This document shows positions 8,722 to 18,753 of a stretch of 47,123 nucleotides of DNA, one piece after another. Origin of the DNA: an uncultured Candidatus Nitrosopumilus sp. (GTDB lineage: Archaea > Thermoproteota > Nitrososphaeria > Nitrososphaerales > Nitrosopumilaceae); the NCBI GenBank assembly GCA_905479565.1, contig CAJQMY010000015.1:1-47123 (forward strand), written 5' to 3'. Each line of letters opens with the position of its first letter. The stretch's first letter is position 1. The translations under genes and the position numbers were made by a program. Under the pieces are notes generated by a model. The model saw only the letters and a list, made by a program, of their open reading frames with translations, was not told where the DNA came from and did no database searches.

Positions 8722-9555
8722 ATGAGAGTTTACCTTTTGCCTTTGTTGGTTCTATTTGTTGCAGGATATGCCAGTTTGGCTTTTGCTGAAACCACATATG
8801 AGATCAAAATTCCAACAGGTGCTTCAGATCCTGGTGCTCCATTCTTTTGGTCTGAAAAATCCACGGGGGTGACTACTGGAATAATTACCATTTCTCCTGG
8901 CGACTCAATAACTTGGCAAAATGCGGACACTGCGTTTCATACGGTAACATCAATTAGCCAAACGGCAGACGATGTGTTGCCTGTTAAAGATGATGAAGAT
9001 GGGATTTTTGATAGTGGATTTTTTACTGCCGATGAATATTATACTAGGGATTTTGATGATCTTGGGGATTTTTACTATTATTGCAGTCTTCATCCTTGGA
9101 TGAATGGGGTTATCCATGTTGTGCCAAGTCTTGGCAATGTTCAATCAATAGATAGTGTGGGTTCTGGATATAGTGATGATGGTTTAGGCTTTGAAGTAAA
9201 GTATATTCTTGATACAAATTTGCAAAATGCAGTTCATGTTAGCCCTGATGAGAAAAGCTTGACTTTTAGAATTTCAGGAACCAGTGAAAATGATGATATC
9301 ACATTTATTCTACCTTCTAATTTAATTGAAAATCCAAATGCTGTATTTGTTGATGGGGTGATGTCAGAATTTGAATCTGAATATACTTCTTCTGGAACTA
9401 AACTGATAATTCCAATAACTGTTGATTCTCAAGAAATCAAAATTATGGGTACAAAGGTAATTCCGGAATTTGGATTTTTGGCTATCAGTATTCTGAGTAT
9501 CGGTATCATCTCAATGTTGTTTTTAACTCGCTCAAAACTCTCGATGTTTAGATAG
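8722..9555 (+). CDS. Secreted cupredoxin with PEFG-type sorting tail
   Basis: This 277-residue protein starts with a signal peptide (MRVYLLPLLVLFVAGYASLA). The plastocyanin-like domain spans about residues 23-136 with type 1 copper ligands His73 (AFHTVTS), Cys121, His124 and Met127 (YYCSLHPWMNG). A beta-rich middle domain follows, then a C-terminal PEFG motif (KVIPEFGFLAIS), a hydrophobic helix and a basic end (TRSKLSMFR). This tail matches the thaumarchaeal PEFG-CTERM sorting signal, so the protein is probably processed by an archaeosortase. The likely role is extracytoplasmic electron transfer, which in these organisms relies on copper. The ATG at 8722 is chosen over an upstream TTG. Confidence 0.9.
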   Translation: MRVYLLPLLVLFVAGYASLAFAETTYEIKIPTGASDPGAPFFWSEKSTGVTTGIITISPGDSITWQNADTAFHTVTSISQTADDVLPVKDDEDGIFDSGFFTADEYYTRDFDDLGDFYYYCSLHPWMNGVIHVVPSLGNVQSIDSVGSGYSDDGLGFEVKYILDTNLQNAVHVSPDEKSLTFRISGTSENDDITFILPSNLIENPNAVFVDGVMSEFESEYTSSGTKLIIPITVDSQEIKIMGTKVIPEFGFLAISILSIGIISMLFLTRSKLSMFR

Positions 9556-9666
9556 TTATGATCTTTGCAATTGTGAATAATTTATCTGCATTTCAAATAA
9601 ATTTTAGGTTTTGATACCGTCATTGTTTTATTTTTCTAAATGCATTGTATGGCGAGAACATCTAGT

Positions 9667-9726
9667 TTGGCGGTCATTACTGAAATAGAGTTCCCCTCCA
9701 TGAAAGTTTGCACACTTGACCGCCAA
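9667..9726. terminator. Inverted repeat between convergent genes
   Basis: TTGGCGGTCA (9667-9676) is perfectly inverted as TGACCGCCAA (9717-9726), with a 40 nt loop. It lies between the convergent cupredoxin and trpA 3' ends, so it may act on both transcripts. The loop is longer than in usual terminators; a protein-binding pair of sites or a structured RNA is also possible. A 42-codon frame from 9649 crosses it but overlaps trpA and looks accidental. Confidence 0.45.
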
Positions 9727-9738
9727 CTTGACGTTTCT

Positions 9739-10539
9739 TTAGAGAATTGTTTGTTTTTTCAGACTTTTTGTAAATGATGCAATTTTTGATTCCAGTTTGT
9801 TTTGAGGCGTTTTCTCAATTAGTTTCAGATATGCACTACCCACAATTACTGCATCCGCTCCTGCCTTGATGTATTTTTTTACATCCTCTGGTGTTGATAC
9901 TCCAAATCCGATTCCTATTGGAATTTTTCCTTTGGTTTGTTTCTTGACCTGTTTTATTGCATCAAGCGTGTATTTTTTAATTCCAGTTTTTACACCCGTT
10001 GTTCCAAATACTGCAACAAGATACAAAAATCCTGATGATGTTTTGGATATTTTTTGAATTCTCGTATTACTGGTATTGGGAGATATTAGAAATATCGTAT
10101 CTGTCTTGTTTTTAGCCGCTTCTAGATATTCTTTTGATTCTTCAATTGACATGTCGGGAAGAATAAATCCGTCAATTCCTGCTTTTTTAGCCTCCAAAAT
10201 GAATTTTGCATATCCCTTTTGATATAGAATGTTGGTGTAAGTCATTAGGATTAATGGGGTGTCTGTTTCTTTTCTAATCTTTTTTACAATGCTGAAAAAT
10301 TTTGCAATTTTTGTTCCTTTTTTTAAAGATATGGTGCTGGCATTTTGAATTACAGGTCCATCAGCCAGTGGATCTGAAAATGGAAATCCTAATTCAATAA
10401 TGTCTACTCCGCCCTTGACCAACCCTCTTACTGTTGAGATGGTTGCGTTTTCATTTGAAAATCCTGTCATGATGTATGCTATCAAGGCCTTTTGCTTTTC
10501 CCCTTCCAATTCTGCAAACTTTTCTTTAATTCTTGTCAT
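9739..10539 (-). CDS. trpA: Tryptophan synthase alpha subunit
   Basis: This 266-residue TIM barrel cleaves indole-3-glycerol phosphate to indole and glyceraldehyde 3-phosphate. It shows the catalytic Glu in [17 protein letters not shown] with the conserved PFSDP loop, and the phosphate-binding strands [13 protein letters not shown] and [10 protein letters not shown]. It overlaps the 3' end of trpB by 14 bp and is the last gene of the trpEGDCBA operon. Confidence 0.97.
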   Translation of the reverse strand: MTRIKEKFAELEGEKQKALIAYIMTGFSNENATISTVRGLVKGGVDIIELGFPFSDPLADGPVIQNASTISLKKGTKIAKFFSIVKKIRKETDTPLILMTYTNILYQKGYAKFILEAKKAGIDGFILPDMSIEESKEYLEAAKNKTDTIFLISPNTSNTRIQKISKTSSGFLYLVAVFGTTGVKTGIKKYTLDAIKQVKKQTKGKIPIGIGFGVSTPEDVKKYIKAGADAVIVGSAYLKLIEKTPQNKLESKIASFTKSLKKQTIL

Positions 10540-11716
10540 GTTTATTCAAATAATTTTGCACTTCCTCGATGTCTTTGTCTCCTCGCCCTGAAAGTGTAAC
10601 AACTATGGTTTCTGATTTCTTACTCTTTCTTGCAACTTTTACAGCTTCTGCAATTGCATGGGATGATTCCAAAGCTGGAATGATTCCCTCTGTTCTAGTT
10701 AGCAATAGAAACGCATCAATTACTTCTGCATCTTTTGCCGAGTGATATTTTACTCGTTTAGCGTCTTTATAGTATGAATGCTCAGGACCAACTCCGGGAT
10801 AGTCTAGTCCTGCTGAAATACTGTGAGTCTCTGTAACTTGACCTTCTTTGTCTTGTAGTAAGTATGTCATCATTCCATGTAAAACTCCTTTGCTCCCTAT
10901 AGATAATGTCGCTGAATGCATTTTGGATTTTAATCCGTGACCTGCGGCCTCTACTCCAATAATTTCTGAATTGGAATCTATTAGTGGATAAAATGTTCCA
11001 ATCGCATTTGAACCTCCGCCGACACATGCAATTACAGTATCTGGCGTTTTGTTGTTGATTTTTTTCATCTGTGATTTTATCTCATTTCCAATTACACTTT
11101 GAAAGTCTCTTACCATTACAGGGTATGGATGAGGGCCCACTGCTGAACCTAGCAAATAATACGTGTTCTCTACGTTTGTAATCCAGTCGCGAATTGCTTC
11201 ATTAATTGCGTCTTTGAGGGTTTTTGAGCCTGATTTTACCGGGTGAACTTCACATCCAAGCATGTTCATTCGGAATACGTTTTGTTTCTGTCTGATTGTG
11301 TCTCTGTATCCCATGTACACTTCTGCCTTCATTCCCAATGCTGCGCATACCATTGCAGTTGCAACTCCGTGTTGACCTGCACCAGTTTCGGCAATGATTC
11401 TCTTCTTGTTCATCTTTTTTGCAAGTAAAGCTTGACCCAATGTATTGTTGATTTTATGAGCTCCTCCGTGTAGTAGGTCTTCTCGTTTTAGATAGATTTT
11501 GGCACCGCCAATTTTTTCAGATAGGTTTTTTGCATAGTACAGCGGTGTTGGTCTTCCTGCATAGACTTTGAGATAGTAGTCTAATTCTTTTTTGAATTTT
11601 TTATCATTTTTAAATTTAAGATAGTTTTCTTCCAGTTCTTCAATTGCTGGAACCAGGGTTTCAGGAATATATTTTCCACCAAATTCGCCAAATCTGCCAT
11701 TTTTAGGATATTTCAA
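10526..11716 (-). CDS. trpB: Tryptophan synthase beta subunit
   Basis: This 396-residue PLP enzyme condenses indole with serine. The PLP lysine sits in [16 protein letters not shown], the phosphate-binding loop in [12 protein letters not shown], and the substrate loop in [12 protein letters not shown]. The N-terminus [15 protein letters not shown] is the standard TrpB1 form that pairs with TrpA. The start codon overlaps the trpC stop by 4 bp. Confidence 0.98.
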   Translation of the reverse strand: MKYPKNGRFGEFGGKYIPETLVPAIEELEENYLKFKNDKKFKKELDYYLKVYAGRPTPLYYAKNLSEKIGGAKIYLKREDLLHGGAHKINNTLGQALLAKKMNKKRIIAETGAGQHGVATAMVCAALGMKAEVYMGYRDTIRQKQNVFRMNMLGCEVHPVKSGSKTLKDAINEAIRDWITNVENTYYLLGSAVGPHPYPVMVRDFQSVIGNEIKSQMKKINNKTPDTVIACVGGGSNAIGTFYPLIDSNSEIIGVEAAGHGLKSKMHSATLSIGSKGVLHGMMTYLLQDKEGQVTETHSISAGLDYPGVGPEHSYYKDAKRVKYHSAKDAEVIDAFLLLTRTEGIIPALESSHAIAEAVKVARKSKKSETIVVTLSGRGDKDIEEVQNYLNKHDKN

Positions 11717-12489
11717 TACGCATTCACCAATCTTTTTACTTGTTCTTCAATGTTGTCACTTTTCATTATGCTTGAACCTATCAAAAATGCATCTGCTCCG
11801 CATTTTTTTAGATATTGAATGTCTTCAGGTGTGTTAATTCCACTTTCTGAAAGTATGGGTCTTGATTTTTCAATTCCTGAAAGGATGGTCTCTGTGGTTT
11901 TAAGTTGAATTTCTAGAGTGTCTAGATTTCTATTATTAATCCCGATAAGATCTGCTTTTGTATTTAGTGCATTTTCTAATTCCTGTTTTGTATGCACTTC
12001 GAGTAAAATTTGTAATCCTTGTTTGTGACCATAGTCAATAAAGTCATCAATGTTTGAGAGGAATTTTTGATCATAAAGTGATTGAATTATCAACATATAG
12101 TCTGCCCCGATTTTCTTTGCAGCATCGATTTGAATTCTATCAATCATGATGTCTTTCATAAGCATTGGAACATCCACTGCTTCTCTTACTTTCATGAAAT
12201 ACTCCGGAGAGCCATGAAACAGGTGCGGCTGGGTCAAAACTGAGAGTGCTTTTGAGCCTCCTGCAATCATTTGGTTTGCGATGCTTACTGGATCTGCCAG
12301 TGTCCTGATTTTGCCCAGTGATGGCGATGCAAATTTTACCTCTGTAAGTAATGTTGCATGAGGATTTGTTCTAATTGCGTGTAGAAAGTCTTTTGATGAT
12401 TTTTCCAAATTTACATCAACATCATAGACTCCATCATCAATTGCCATCTGGGAGTTCTTTACCAGTTTCCGTAGAATGTTTTCAGCCAT
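11713..12489 (-). CDS. trpC: Indole-3-glycerol phosphate synthase
   Basis: This 258-residue protein is a single TIM barrel with TrpC motifs [46 protein letters not shown] and [12 protein letters not shown]. It forms indole-3-glycerol phosphate from CdRP. No phosphoribosylanthranilate isomerase (TrpF) domain is fused and no trpF lies in this operon, so that step must be encoded elsewhere. It overlaps trpD by 8 bp and trpB by 4 bp. Confidence 0.96.
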   Translation of the reverse strand: MAENILRKLVKNSQMAIDDGVYDVDVNLEKSSKDFLHAIRTNPHATLLTEVKFASPSLGKIRTLADPVSIANQMIAGGSKALSVLTQPHLFHGSPEYFMKVREAVDVPMLMKDIMIDRIQIDAAKKIGADYMLIIQSLYDQKFLSNIDDFIDYGHKQGLQILLEVHTKQELENALNTKADLIGINNRNLDTLEIQLKTTETILSGIEKSRPILSESGINTPEDIQYLKKCGADAFLIGSSIMKSDNIEEQVKRLVNAY

Positions 12490-13528
12490 CAGTGATCTCC
12501 TTTAGCTTTGAAATATCCCCCGTGTCTTGTACAAATTTTTCTAATAATGAAAATGCTTTGCCGTTTTTTATTGTATCCAGTGCAAGTTCTACTGCTTCTT
12601 CAAAGTTTTTAGAAACATTGGCAACGATTAATCCCCCGGCTGCATTTAATGCCGTAGTCTCAATCATTGTTTGGTTTGCAGTATTGTTTAGTACGCCAAC
12701 GAATGATTCTATCGCGTCCTTTTTTGTACTAATTTGAATATCTGACAGTGTTGATTTGTGCAATCCTAATACTTCAGGATCAATTGCATTCATTAGCACT
12801 TTGTCGTTCTTCAAAATACATACGCGATTGACTGCACTTGTGGAAAATTCATCCATTCCATCATCTGAACGAACTGTCATGATATTTTCAGATCCTTTTC
12901 TTTTTAGCAATAATGGCAATCTGTCTAAATATTCAATTGAGAATACTCCCACTAGCTGATTTTTTACCCCTGCGGGATTTGACAGTGGTCCTAGAAGATT
13001 AAACGTGGTTCTTTTTCCAAGTTGTTTTCTCGCAGTAGAGACATGTCTCATTGCTGGATGGAATTTTTGTGCAAACATAAAGCAGATGTTGTGTTTTTGC
13101 AAAATCTCTGCAATTTTTACTGGTTCTGAATCCAAATCGTATCCAAAATATTCAAAAATATCTGCACTCCCTGAAATCCCTGAACTTGAACGATTTCCAT
13201 GCTTTGCTACTCTTCCGCCTGCTGCTGCTACTACAAAGGATGCCGTTGTGGATATGTTGAATGTCTGAAGTTTATCGCCTCCGGTTCCGCACATGTCGAT
13301 GAGTGTTCCTTGATTTTTAGCCTCGACTTTTAGTGAAAATTCCTGCATTTTGTCGAGCATTCCTAACAGTTCATTATCTGTCTCTCCCTTGTCTACAAGG
13401 TATGATAGAAAATCCGCATTTTCTGAATTATTAGTTTTACCCGATAGAACATCTGTCATGACTTTGTTTATCTCATCATATGTGAGGTCTGTCTTTTCTT
13501 GCAGTTTTGAAATAACATCTGTAATCAT
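12482..13528 (-). CDS. trpD: Anthranilate phosphoribosyltransferase
   Basis: This 348-residue enzyme transfers the phosphoribosyl group from PRPP to anthranilate. Family motifs are DMCGTGGDKLQTFNIST (PRPP glycine loop), AKHGNRSSSGISGSADI, KFHPAMRHV, and GRTTFNLLGPLSNPA-type (here KRTTFNLLGPLSNPAG). The start overlaps the trpG stop by 4 bp (ATGA). Confidence 0.97.
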   Translation of the reverse strand: MITDVISKLQEKTDLTYDEINKVMTDVLSGKTNNSENADFLSYLVDKGETDNELLGMLDKMQEFSLKVEAKNQGTLIDMCGTGGDKLQTFNISTTASFVVAAAGGRVAKHGNRSSSGISGSADIFEYFGYDLDSEPVKIAEILQKHNICFMFAQKFHPAMRHVSTARKQLGKRTTFNLLGPLSNPAGVKNQLVGVFSIEYLDRLPLLLKRKGSENIMTVRSDDGMDEFSTSAVNRVCILKNDKVLMNAIDPEVLGLHKSTLSDIQISTKKDAIESFVGVLNNTANQTMIETTALNAAGGLIVANVSKNFEEAVELALDTIKNGKAFSLLEKFVQDTGDISKLKEITDG

Positions 13529-14121
13529 CTTGTTCTCTCCTTGACTTGATTGATGAAATTACCTAGGATCTTTTTCCCATCTTCAGTCATTATTGATTCT
13601 GGATGAAACTGTACTCCTTGAATTAGAAGTTCTCTATGTTCAATTGCCATGATTTCTCCATCATCTTTTGCCGTGGCTATGATTTTGAGCACATCTGGAA
13701 TTACTGTCTTGTCTCCGACCAAGCTGTGATATCTGGTTGCTCTAAACGGATTCTTTACGTTTGTAAATAGTTTTGATTCTAAATGATCAACATTACTGGT
13801 CTTTCCATGTCTTACGCATCCTGCATTTGTAACTTTACCTCCGAATGCATCAATTATTCCTTGATGTCCTAGGCATACTCCTAAAATTGGAGTGGTCGGC
13901 CCGATGTCTTTAATCACTTCAGAGCATATCCCAAAGTATTTTTTATCTTCAGGTGTTCCAGGTCCTGGGGAAATGATTATTGCATCATAATTTTTTTCCT
14001 TAATTTGCTGTACTGTGATCTTGTCATTTCTGATGACCTCACACTCTACTCCAAGTTCTCCTAGGTACTGTGCAATGTTGTACACAAATGAATCATAATT
14101 ATCTATAATTAGAAATTTCAA
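13525..14121 (-). CDS. trpG: Anthranilate synthase glutaminase subunit
   Basis: This 198-residue class I amidotransferase supplies ammonia to TrpE. The N-terminus LIIDNYDSFVYNIAQYLGEL, the nucleophile Cys in GVCLGHQGI and the His/Glu dyad in QFHPESIMTEDG are all present. It overlaps trpE and trpD by 4 bp each, so translation is probably coupled through the operon. Confidence 0.97.
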   Translation of the reverse strand: MKFLIIDNYDSFVYNIAQYLGELGVECEVIRNDKITVQQIKEKNYDAIIISPGPGTPEDKKYFGICSEVIKDIGPTTPILGVCLGHQGIIDAFGGKVTNAGCVRHGKTSNVDHLESKLFTNVKNPFRATRYHSLVGDKTVIPDVLKIIATAKDDGEIMAIEHRELLIQGVQFHPESIMTEDGKKILGNFINQVKERTR

Positions 14122-15467
14122 TTTGTCGCCTCTTTCAGAGCTTGAAGCATAGCTCCTGCTTTATGTTCGGTTTCCTTGAATTCACTTGCTGCAATAGAAT
14201 CTGATACTATTCCTGCACCTGATTGGACAAAGCCCTTGTCATTTTCTATGAAGATACTTCTAATTGCAATTGCAAAGTCACAGCATCCGTTGTATGAGAA
14301 ATATCCTACGGCACCTGCATACGGTCCTCTGGCCTCAGTCTCCAATTCATCAATTATTTCCATTGCTCGAACTTTTGGTGCTCCAGACACTGTTCCTGCA
14401 GGAAATACTGCTTGAAACGCATCAAACATGTCGTTTTCAGGTGCCAAATTGCCTACCACGTGGCTAACTATATGTTGGACATGACTGAATCGCTTTATCT
14501 CCATTAGTGATTCTGGATGAACTGTTCCATATTTGCAAACCTTGCCGATATCATTTCTGCCCAAATCTACGAGCATCGTATGCTCTGCTAGTTCCTTTTC
14601 GTCATGGATTAGTTCTTCAGATAATGCCTTGTTTTTTTCCTCGTCATCTGTAATTTTTCTTGTGCCTGCAATTGGGAATGTCTCCACTTTGTCATCGGTA
14701 ATTCTAATCAGCATTTCAGGTGACGCCCCGATGATTGTTTTGTTCCCTTGTTTTAGATGGTACATGTATGGTGAGGGATTAAGTTTCCTTAACGTCTTGT
14801 ATAATGTTAGATTGTCTCCATTTGTATCAAAGGCAAATTTTCTAGATAATACTACTTGGAAAACATCTCCATCATGAATGTATTTTTTTGCCTTGTTTAC
14901 AATTTCTAAATATTTTGATTCATCCATGTTTGGCGTTACCTTGCTTGCATGGAAGTTGCCAAACGCATCATCACCCATAACAAATTTGTCAAACCTGTTT
15001 TCATCATGGTAAAAGTAGAATAGCTTTTCATGAATTTTGTCATATAAAATCCCATCATCATAAATTCCAAATTCGATTAATGGCTGTGGGGAATTGTGAG
15101 AATCATTGATGTTCTCTACTAATCTGATTGCGTCATAGTTTACTACTCCTACTGCTCCTCCCAAGTATCGATAACTTTGGTCATCTGATTTCCCTAATAG
15201 TTTTTTTAGTTCACCAAACGGGTTTGTGGTTTGAATGGTTGTGGTTTTTTTATTTTCAATAATTTCAACTTTGTCTGAGTATCCTCTGAAGATTATTTTT
15301 GGGTCAAACCCCATAACTGATGTTTCGGCCAGAACTTCGGGACCTGTTAGAGATTCAAAGAGAAATGAGTGCGTATAGTTTCTTGAAATTTTATTGTAAA
15401 TTTGAAATTGATTTTCAGATAAATCTAGAGGTATTACTTTTGCTTGCGTCTTTCCAAAGATGTCCAC
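14118..15467 (-). CDS. trpE: Anthranilate synthase component I
   Basis: This 449-residue chorismate-utilising enzyme makes anthranilate with TrpG. The N-terminal half carries the feedback-type segment SFLFESLTGP. The catalytic C-terminal half includes FQVVLSRKF, ETFPIAGTRK, DLGRNDIGKVCKYG, HIVSHVVG, FPAGTVSGAPKVRAMEII and QSGAGIVSDS. It is the first gene of the operon and its ATG is the natural start, about 28 nt below a TATA box. Confidence 0.97.
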   Translation of the reverse strand: MDIFGKTQAKVIPLDLSENQFQIYNKISRNYTHSFLFESLTGPEVLAETSVMGFDPKIIFRGYSDKVEIIENKKTTTIQTTNPFGELKKLLGKSDDQSYRYLGGAVGVVNYDAIRLVENINDSHNSPQPLIEFGIYDDGILYDKIHEKLFYFYHDENRFDKFVMGDDAFGNFHASKVTPNMDESKYLEIVNKAKKYIHDGDVFQVVLSRKFAFDTNGDNLTLYKTLRKLNPSPYMYHLKQGNKTIIGASPEMLIRITDDKVETFPIAGTRKITDDEEKNKALSEELIHDEKELAEHTMLVDLGRNDIGKVCKYGTVHPESLMEIKRFSHVQHIVSHVVGNLAPENDMFDAFQAVFPAGTVSGAPKVRAMEIIDELETEARGPYAGAVGYFSYNGCCDFAIAIRSIFIENDKGFVQSGAGIVSDSIAASEFKETEHKAGAMLQALKEATN

Positions 15468-15488
15468 CCATAAACAAAACTTTTGCGG

Positions 15489-15501
15489 TTTATTATTTAA
15501 A
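15489..15501 (-). promoter_or_regulatory. TATA box of the trp operon
   Basis: Read on the minus strand, TTTAAATAATAAA is centred about 28 nt upstream of the trpE ATG (15467). That spacing predicts a leaderless or near-leaderless transcript. No attenuator-like leader peptide fits in the remaining space. Confidence 0.6.
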
Positions 15502-15609
15502 TTGATGAGATTATGCTGATCTGTCTAGTCTTGGTTGAAATTGTTAATTCTTTAGGCATGAAATGATTACGGTATAGTACGGTACCTTTATAGTCTAGTT
15601 GATCGTACA

Positions 15610-15807
15610 ATGATCATCATGCAGGGGGTAAACCAAACAATCATGCAGAAAATGCATGTTCTCAAATCGCAAACTATCTCATCTTCGGTAAGCAAGGTGG
15701 AATGTTACGTTTGTGGGAAGGGATTGGAATCTGGACACAGCATAACTGCCAAAACATTGCCTAATGGAACAGTATTATTTTGTGATGTTCATTACACATT
15801 ACAGTAA
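15610..15807 (+). CDS. Small zinc-finger-like protein
   Basis: This is a 65-residue frame with CYVCGKGLESGHSI in the middle and FCDVHYTLQ at the C-terminus, a C2-C/H arrangement typical of tiny zinc ribbons. A TTTATAG box at 15587-15593 is about 29 nt before the third in-frame ATG (15619, MQGVNQTIMQK), so translation may start there rather than at 15610. It stands alone between trpE and the helicase. Function is unknown. Confidence 0.7.
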   Translation: MIIMQGVNQTIMQKMHVLKSQTISSSVSKVECYVCGKGLESGHSITAKTLPNGTVLFCDVHYTLQ

Positions 15808-15982
15808 TTCAATCAAAAGTTTCATTTCGTAATGTGCTTTTTGTTTTAAATTCCATCCTCATGTGCATTTTCTATATTGTATATTCATTGCACATGCCAT
15901 TATTCTGTTTAGTCTGGGATTTCTAAATCGTCATGTATGAAAATCATGTTTGCTTGAAAAATTAATTTTAAATTTACAATAA

Positions 15983-18616
15983 CTAAAACACAGAAAAAAA
16001 TTCCTTTGCACTTTTTTTAGAGAGTTCTTTATTTTTTGTTTGACAATAGTTTTTGGTAAATGTGCATTTTGGACATCCTCCCCAGTTCTTTTCTTCTTTT
16101 TGGTTTTTGTCAGTTGGACAATCGCAGTCATTTACCAGTGATTTGCATGTGTTGAGCACCTTTTCAAATTCGTCATAGATGATTTTGCTGCATCCGTTAA
16201 ATCCATCTGATGAATTGTCATAAATGTAGATTATTCCCTTTTCATAATACACGTCAATGTCACTTGATTCTGCTTTTGTCAGAATCTTGCTTGCATTCAC
16301 TAGCACGTGTGATATGGTGTGAATTCTTGGGTCGTTGACTATTGGACTTTTTGAATCCGAGATGTGTTTTGAGATAAATTCCGTAGGAAGTGTTATGCTA
16401 ACTGCTGAATGCTTTGACTTCCAATGAAAATTTCTCCAAGATGATGTGTTACTGTTATTGTGCATTTCATATTGGTCTGTCGTTTCGTTATAGTTTCCTT
16501 TCATATAGCCCGTGATGGTCCTATCTAGGGAGATTATTCCATAGCGTAGAGATAATTTTTTTCCATCCGCATTGATTTCCCTGTGAATGGCTTTGCCTTC
16601 AGATGTTTGTATTATTGAAGTTCTGACTATCGGGATGGTCCTCTTTTGTTTTTCATATGATTTTACAAGATATGCTCTCGCTCCGCTTTGAGATTTTATC
16701 AGGGAGTTTACCTCATAGTTTTGTTTGTTGAAATGATAAATTGCCTTTTGATGTAGTTGGTAATATCCCACCGGAACTCCTCGTGTTCCTATTTTCCTTG
16801 AATTATAATAAATGGAAATTTCCCCTGATGCCCCGCGTAGATTTACACTATTTGCAAAGTCAAAGAACTGGGATTTGTCTGACTCGTTCATGGCTTGGTC
16901 TTCTATCTCGACTGATTCCTCATGTTTTTCCGAAATTATTGGATTTTTTTTGTTAATTGGAATGATGTGGTCTTGTGACAGGTACTCATCAATATGTCGT
17001 GCAAAATAATGACATGCTGCATCGTCTGGATCAAATACGCAGATGGCATATGACTTTTGACCTGTTCTTCCCGCCCTGCCTATTCTTTGAATAAAAGAAT
17101 CAAACTCATTTTTGAATGCAGAGATGACTACATCCACATGTCCTATGTCTATTCCCAATTCCAAAGTCGGAGTGCATGACAGCACGTCTAGTTCTCCTGC
17201 CTTCATTTGGGATTCGTATATCTTTCTGTCCTTTTGATCAAGTCCTCCTCTGTGAATTTGGATTCTAATTCCGGCGTTTGCCTCTTCCACATTTGATGCC
17301 AAAAATTCCGCATCATTGTGAGAATTGCTGAAAACTAACTGTGTAGAATTGTTCTTGTAGCACATTGATGAGAGCATCTCCATTGTGGTTCTTTGTTTGA
17401 ATTTTCTAGGCATTACAAAAAACATGTGCATGTTTTGTTTCCGTCTAAATTTACTTTTGACGTAAGCAAATGAATCTTCAGGCAAGTCAAACATGTTTGA
17501 GAAAAATTCCTTTGAATTATCAAGGGTAGCTGAAGATCCTACGAACTGAATTTTTCCCATGAACCTTTTCATTCTTTTTAGCACATGATACACGTTAGAA
17601 CCGTGAAAACTGGTATAGGAGTGCGCTTCATCCATTACGATTATTTTTGCGTTCTTGAATAACTCGTTCCATTTTTTGTCCTGTAAAATTAAATGATAGT
17701 TGATAAAATCAAAATTTGTCGCAATGATTAGGGATTTTTGACTTGCATCTGAAATTATCATGTCCTTGTAATCATTGCTTTGTCCTCCATGGATGGGGTA
17801 GACTGCCATTTTGTCTGACAGCTTGCATTTTTGGATTAGATCTGCAATCTTTGATACTTGGTCGTCAATTAACGCATTAAGCGGGTACACGAGCAGCGTG
17901 AAAACTCCCGGGGTCGGATCCTCTGAAATTTTCTGTATCACTGGAATTGCAAATGCTTCAGTTTTTCCAGATCCTGTAGGTGCCGAAATGATTGAGTTTT
18001 CTCCCCTTAGAATTGCTCTTACTGATTCTTCTTGGAATGGTAACAACCCTGTAAATCCATACTTTAGTAACCCCTTAATGATGTTCTCTGATAGCACATC
18101 GCTTAGAGTTTCAATTGGGATCTTTTCAGCTTCTGGCGCGATTAGTCTCTCATAGTGAATCAGTGCGAGGGATTTTTCCTTATGTCCTTGAACTATCCCT
18201 CTAATTATTGGGTCATTGTCAATCAATGATTTTGGAATCTTAGAAATATCATACATGATACTCTCTGGTAATGGAATTTTGTTCTCAGGCTCCTTCGGTT
18301 TTGGCTTTGCATATTTTTTAATTTCATATGGATAGTATGACATTCCTGATTCTGTTGGGCCGTTACATCTGTGCGGCTCATCTGTCCTTGAATCAATTGG
18401 GATGAATTTCCCACTGTCTGATTTGAATGCCTCGTCCCAGTAAATTTCTGCACCGCATCCTTTGGAGCACTGTTTAGTTTTTCCAGAATAATTCATACCA
18501 TAGGTTGGTGCCTTGATCCTGATTTTTTCAGGATTGCACTTTGGACAAACCCATGGGCCTCCGACATCTTCATAGCTTTGTACGAGTCTGGAATCGCAGT
18601 TATGACAAAATTTCAT
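15983..18616 (-). CDS. DEAD/DEAH-box helicase with zinc ribbons and MrfA/Hrq1-like C-terminus
   Basis: This 877-residue superfamily 2 DNA helicase has Walker A SAPTGSGKTEA at 211-221, DEAH at 329-332, motif III GSSAT and motif VI QRIGRAGRTGQ. The C-terminal cysteines CDCPTDKN...GGCPKCTFTKNYC resemble the metal-binding domain (MZB/DUF1998 type) of MrfA/Hrq1 repair helicases. Two N-terminal zinc sites are visible: C4/C7/C24/C27 and a C50/C54/H82/C84 cluster. The family unwinds DNA 3' to 5' and in bacteria works in crosslink repair. The two N-terminal zinc modules are additions to the usual MrfA layout. The gene is monocistronic. Confidence 0.88.
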   Translation of the reverse strand: MKFCHNCDSRLVQSYEDVGGPWVCPKCNPEKIRIKAPTYGMNYSGKTKQCSKGCGAEIYWDEAFKSDSGKFIPIDSRTDEPHRCNGPTESGMSYYPYEIKKYAKPKPKEPENKIPLPESIMYDISKIPKSLIDNDPIIRGIVQGHKEKSLALIHYERLIAPEAEKIPIETLSDVLSENIIKGLLKYGFTGLLPFQEESVRAILRGENSIISAPTGSGKTEAFAIPVIQKISEDPTPGVFTLLVYPLNALIDDQVSKIADLIQKCKLSDKMAVYPIHGGQSNDYKDMIISDASQKSLIIATNFDFINYHLILQDKKWNELFKNAKIIVMDEAHSYTSFHGSNVYHVLKRMKRFMGKIQFVGSSATLDNSKEFFSNMFDLPEDSFAYVKSKFRRKQNMHMFFVMPRKFKQRTTMEMLSSMCYKNNSTQLVFSNSHNDAEFLASNVEEANAGIRIQIHRGGLDQKDRKIYESQMKAGELDVLSCTPTLELGIDIGHVDVVISAFKNEFDSFIQRIGRAGRTGQKSYAICVFDPDDAACHYFARHIDEYLSQDHIIPINKKNPIISEKHEESVEIEDQAMNESDKSQFFDFANSVNLRGASGEISIYYNSRKIGTRGVPVGYYQLHQKAIYHFNKQNYEVNSLIKSQSGARAYLVKSYEKQKRTIPIVRTSIIQTSEGKAIHREINADGKKLSLRYGIISLDRTITGYMKGNYNETTDQYEMHNNSNTSSWRNFHWKSKHSAVSITLPTEFISKHISDSKSPIVNDPRIHTISHVLVNASKILTKAESSDIDVYYEKGIIYIYDNSSDGFNGCSKIIYDEFEKVLNTCKSLVNDCDCPTDKNQKEEKNWGGCPKCTFTKNYCQTKNKELSKKSAKEFFSVF

Positions 18617-18753
18617 GAATGAATTTTTAGGCTAAGATACTATTAATGAACATATGAATCCAAAAACATGTCATTATTTTTTCATTTATGCCTTCAAAAT
18701 TGACATGATCTAAAAAAGATTCAGGCTTTCATGAATTCAAATTTGGAAAAGGA

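Noticed and set aside
8642-8797. Upstream extension of CTP synthase
   Set aside because: It overlaps the divergent cupredoxin gene; the GTG at 8641 gives the exact conserved N-terminus.
9649-9777. 42-codon frame through the inverted repeat
   Set aside because: It overlaps the trpA 3' end, has no family resemblance and no promoter.
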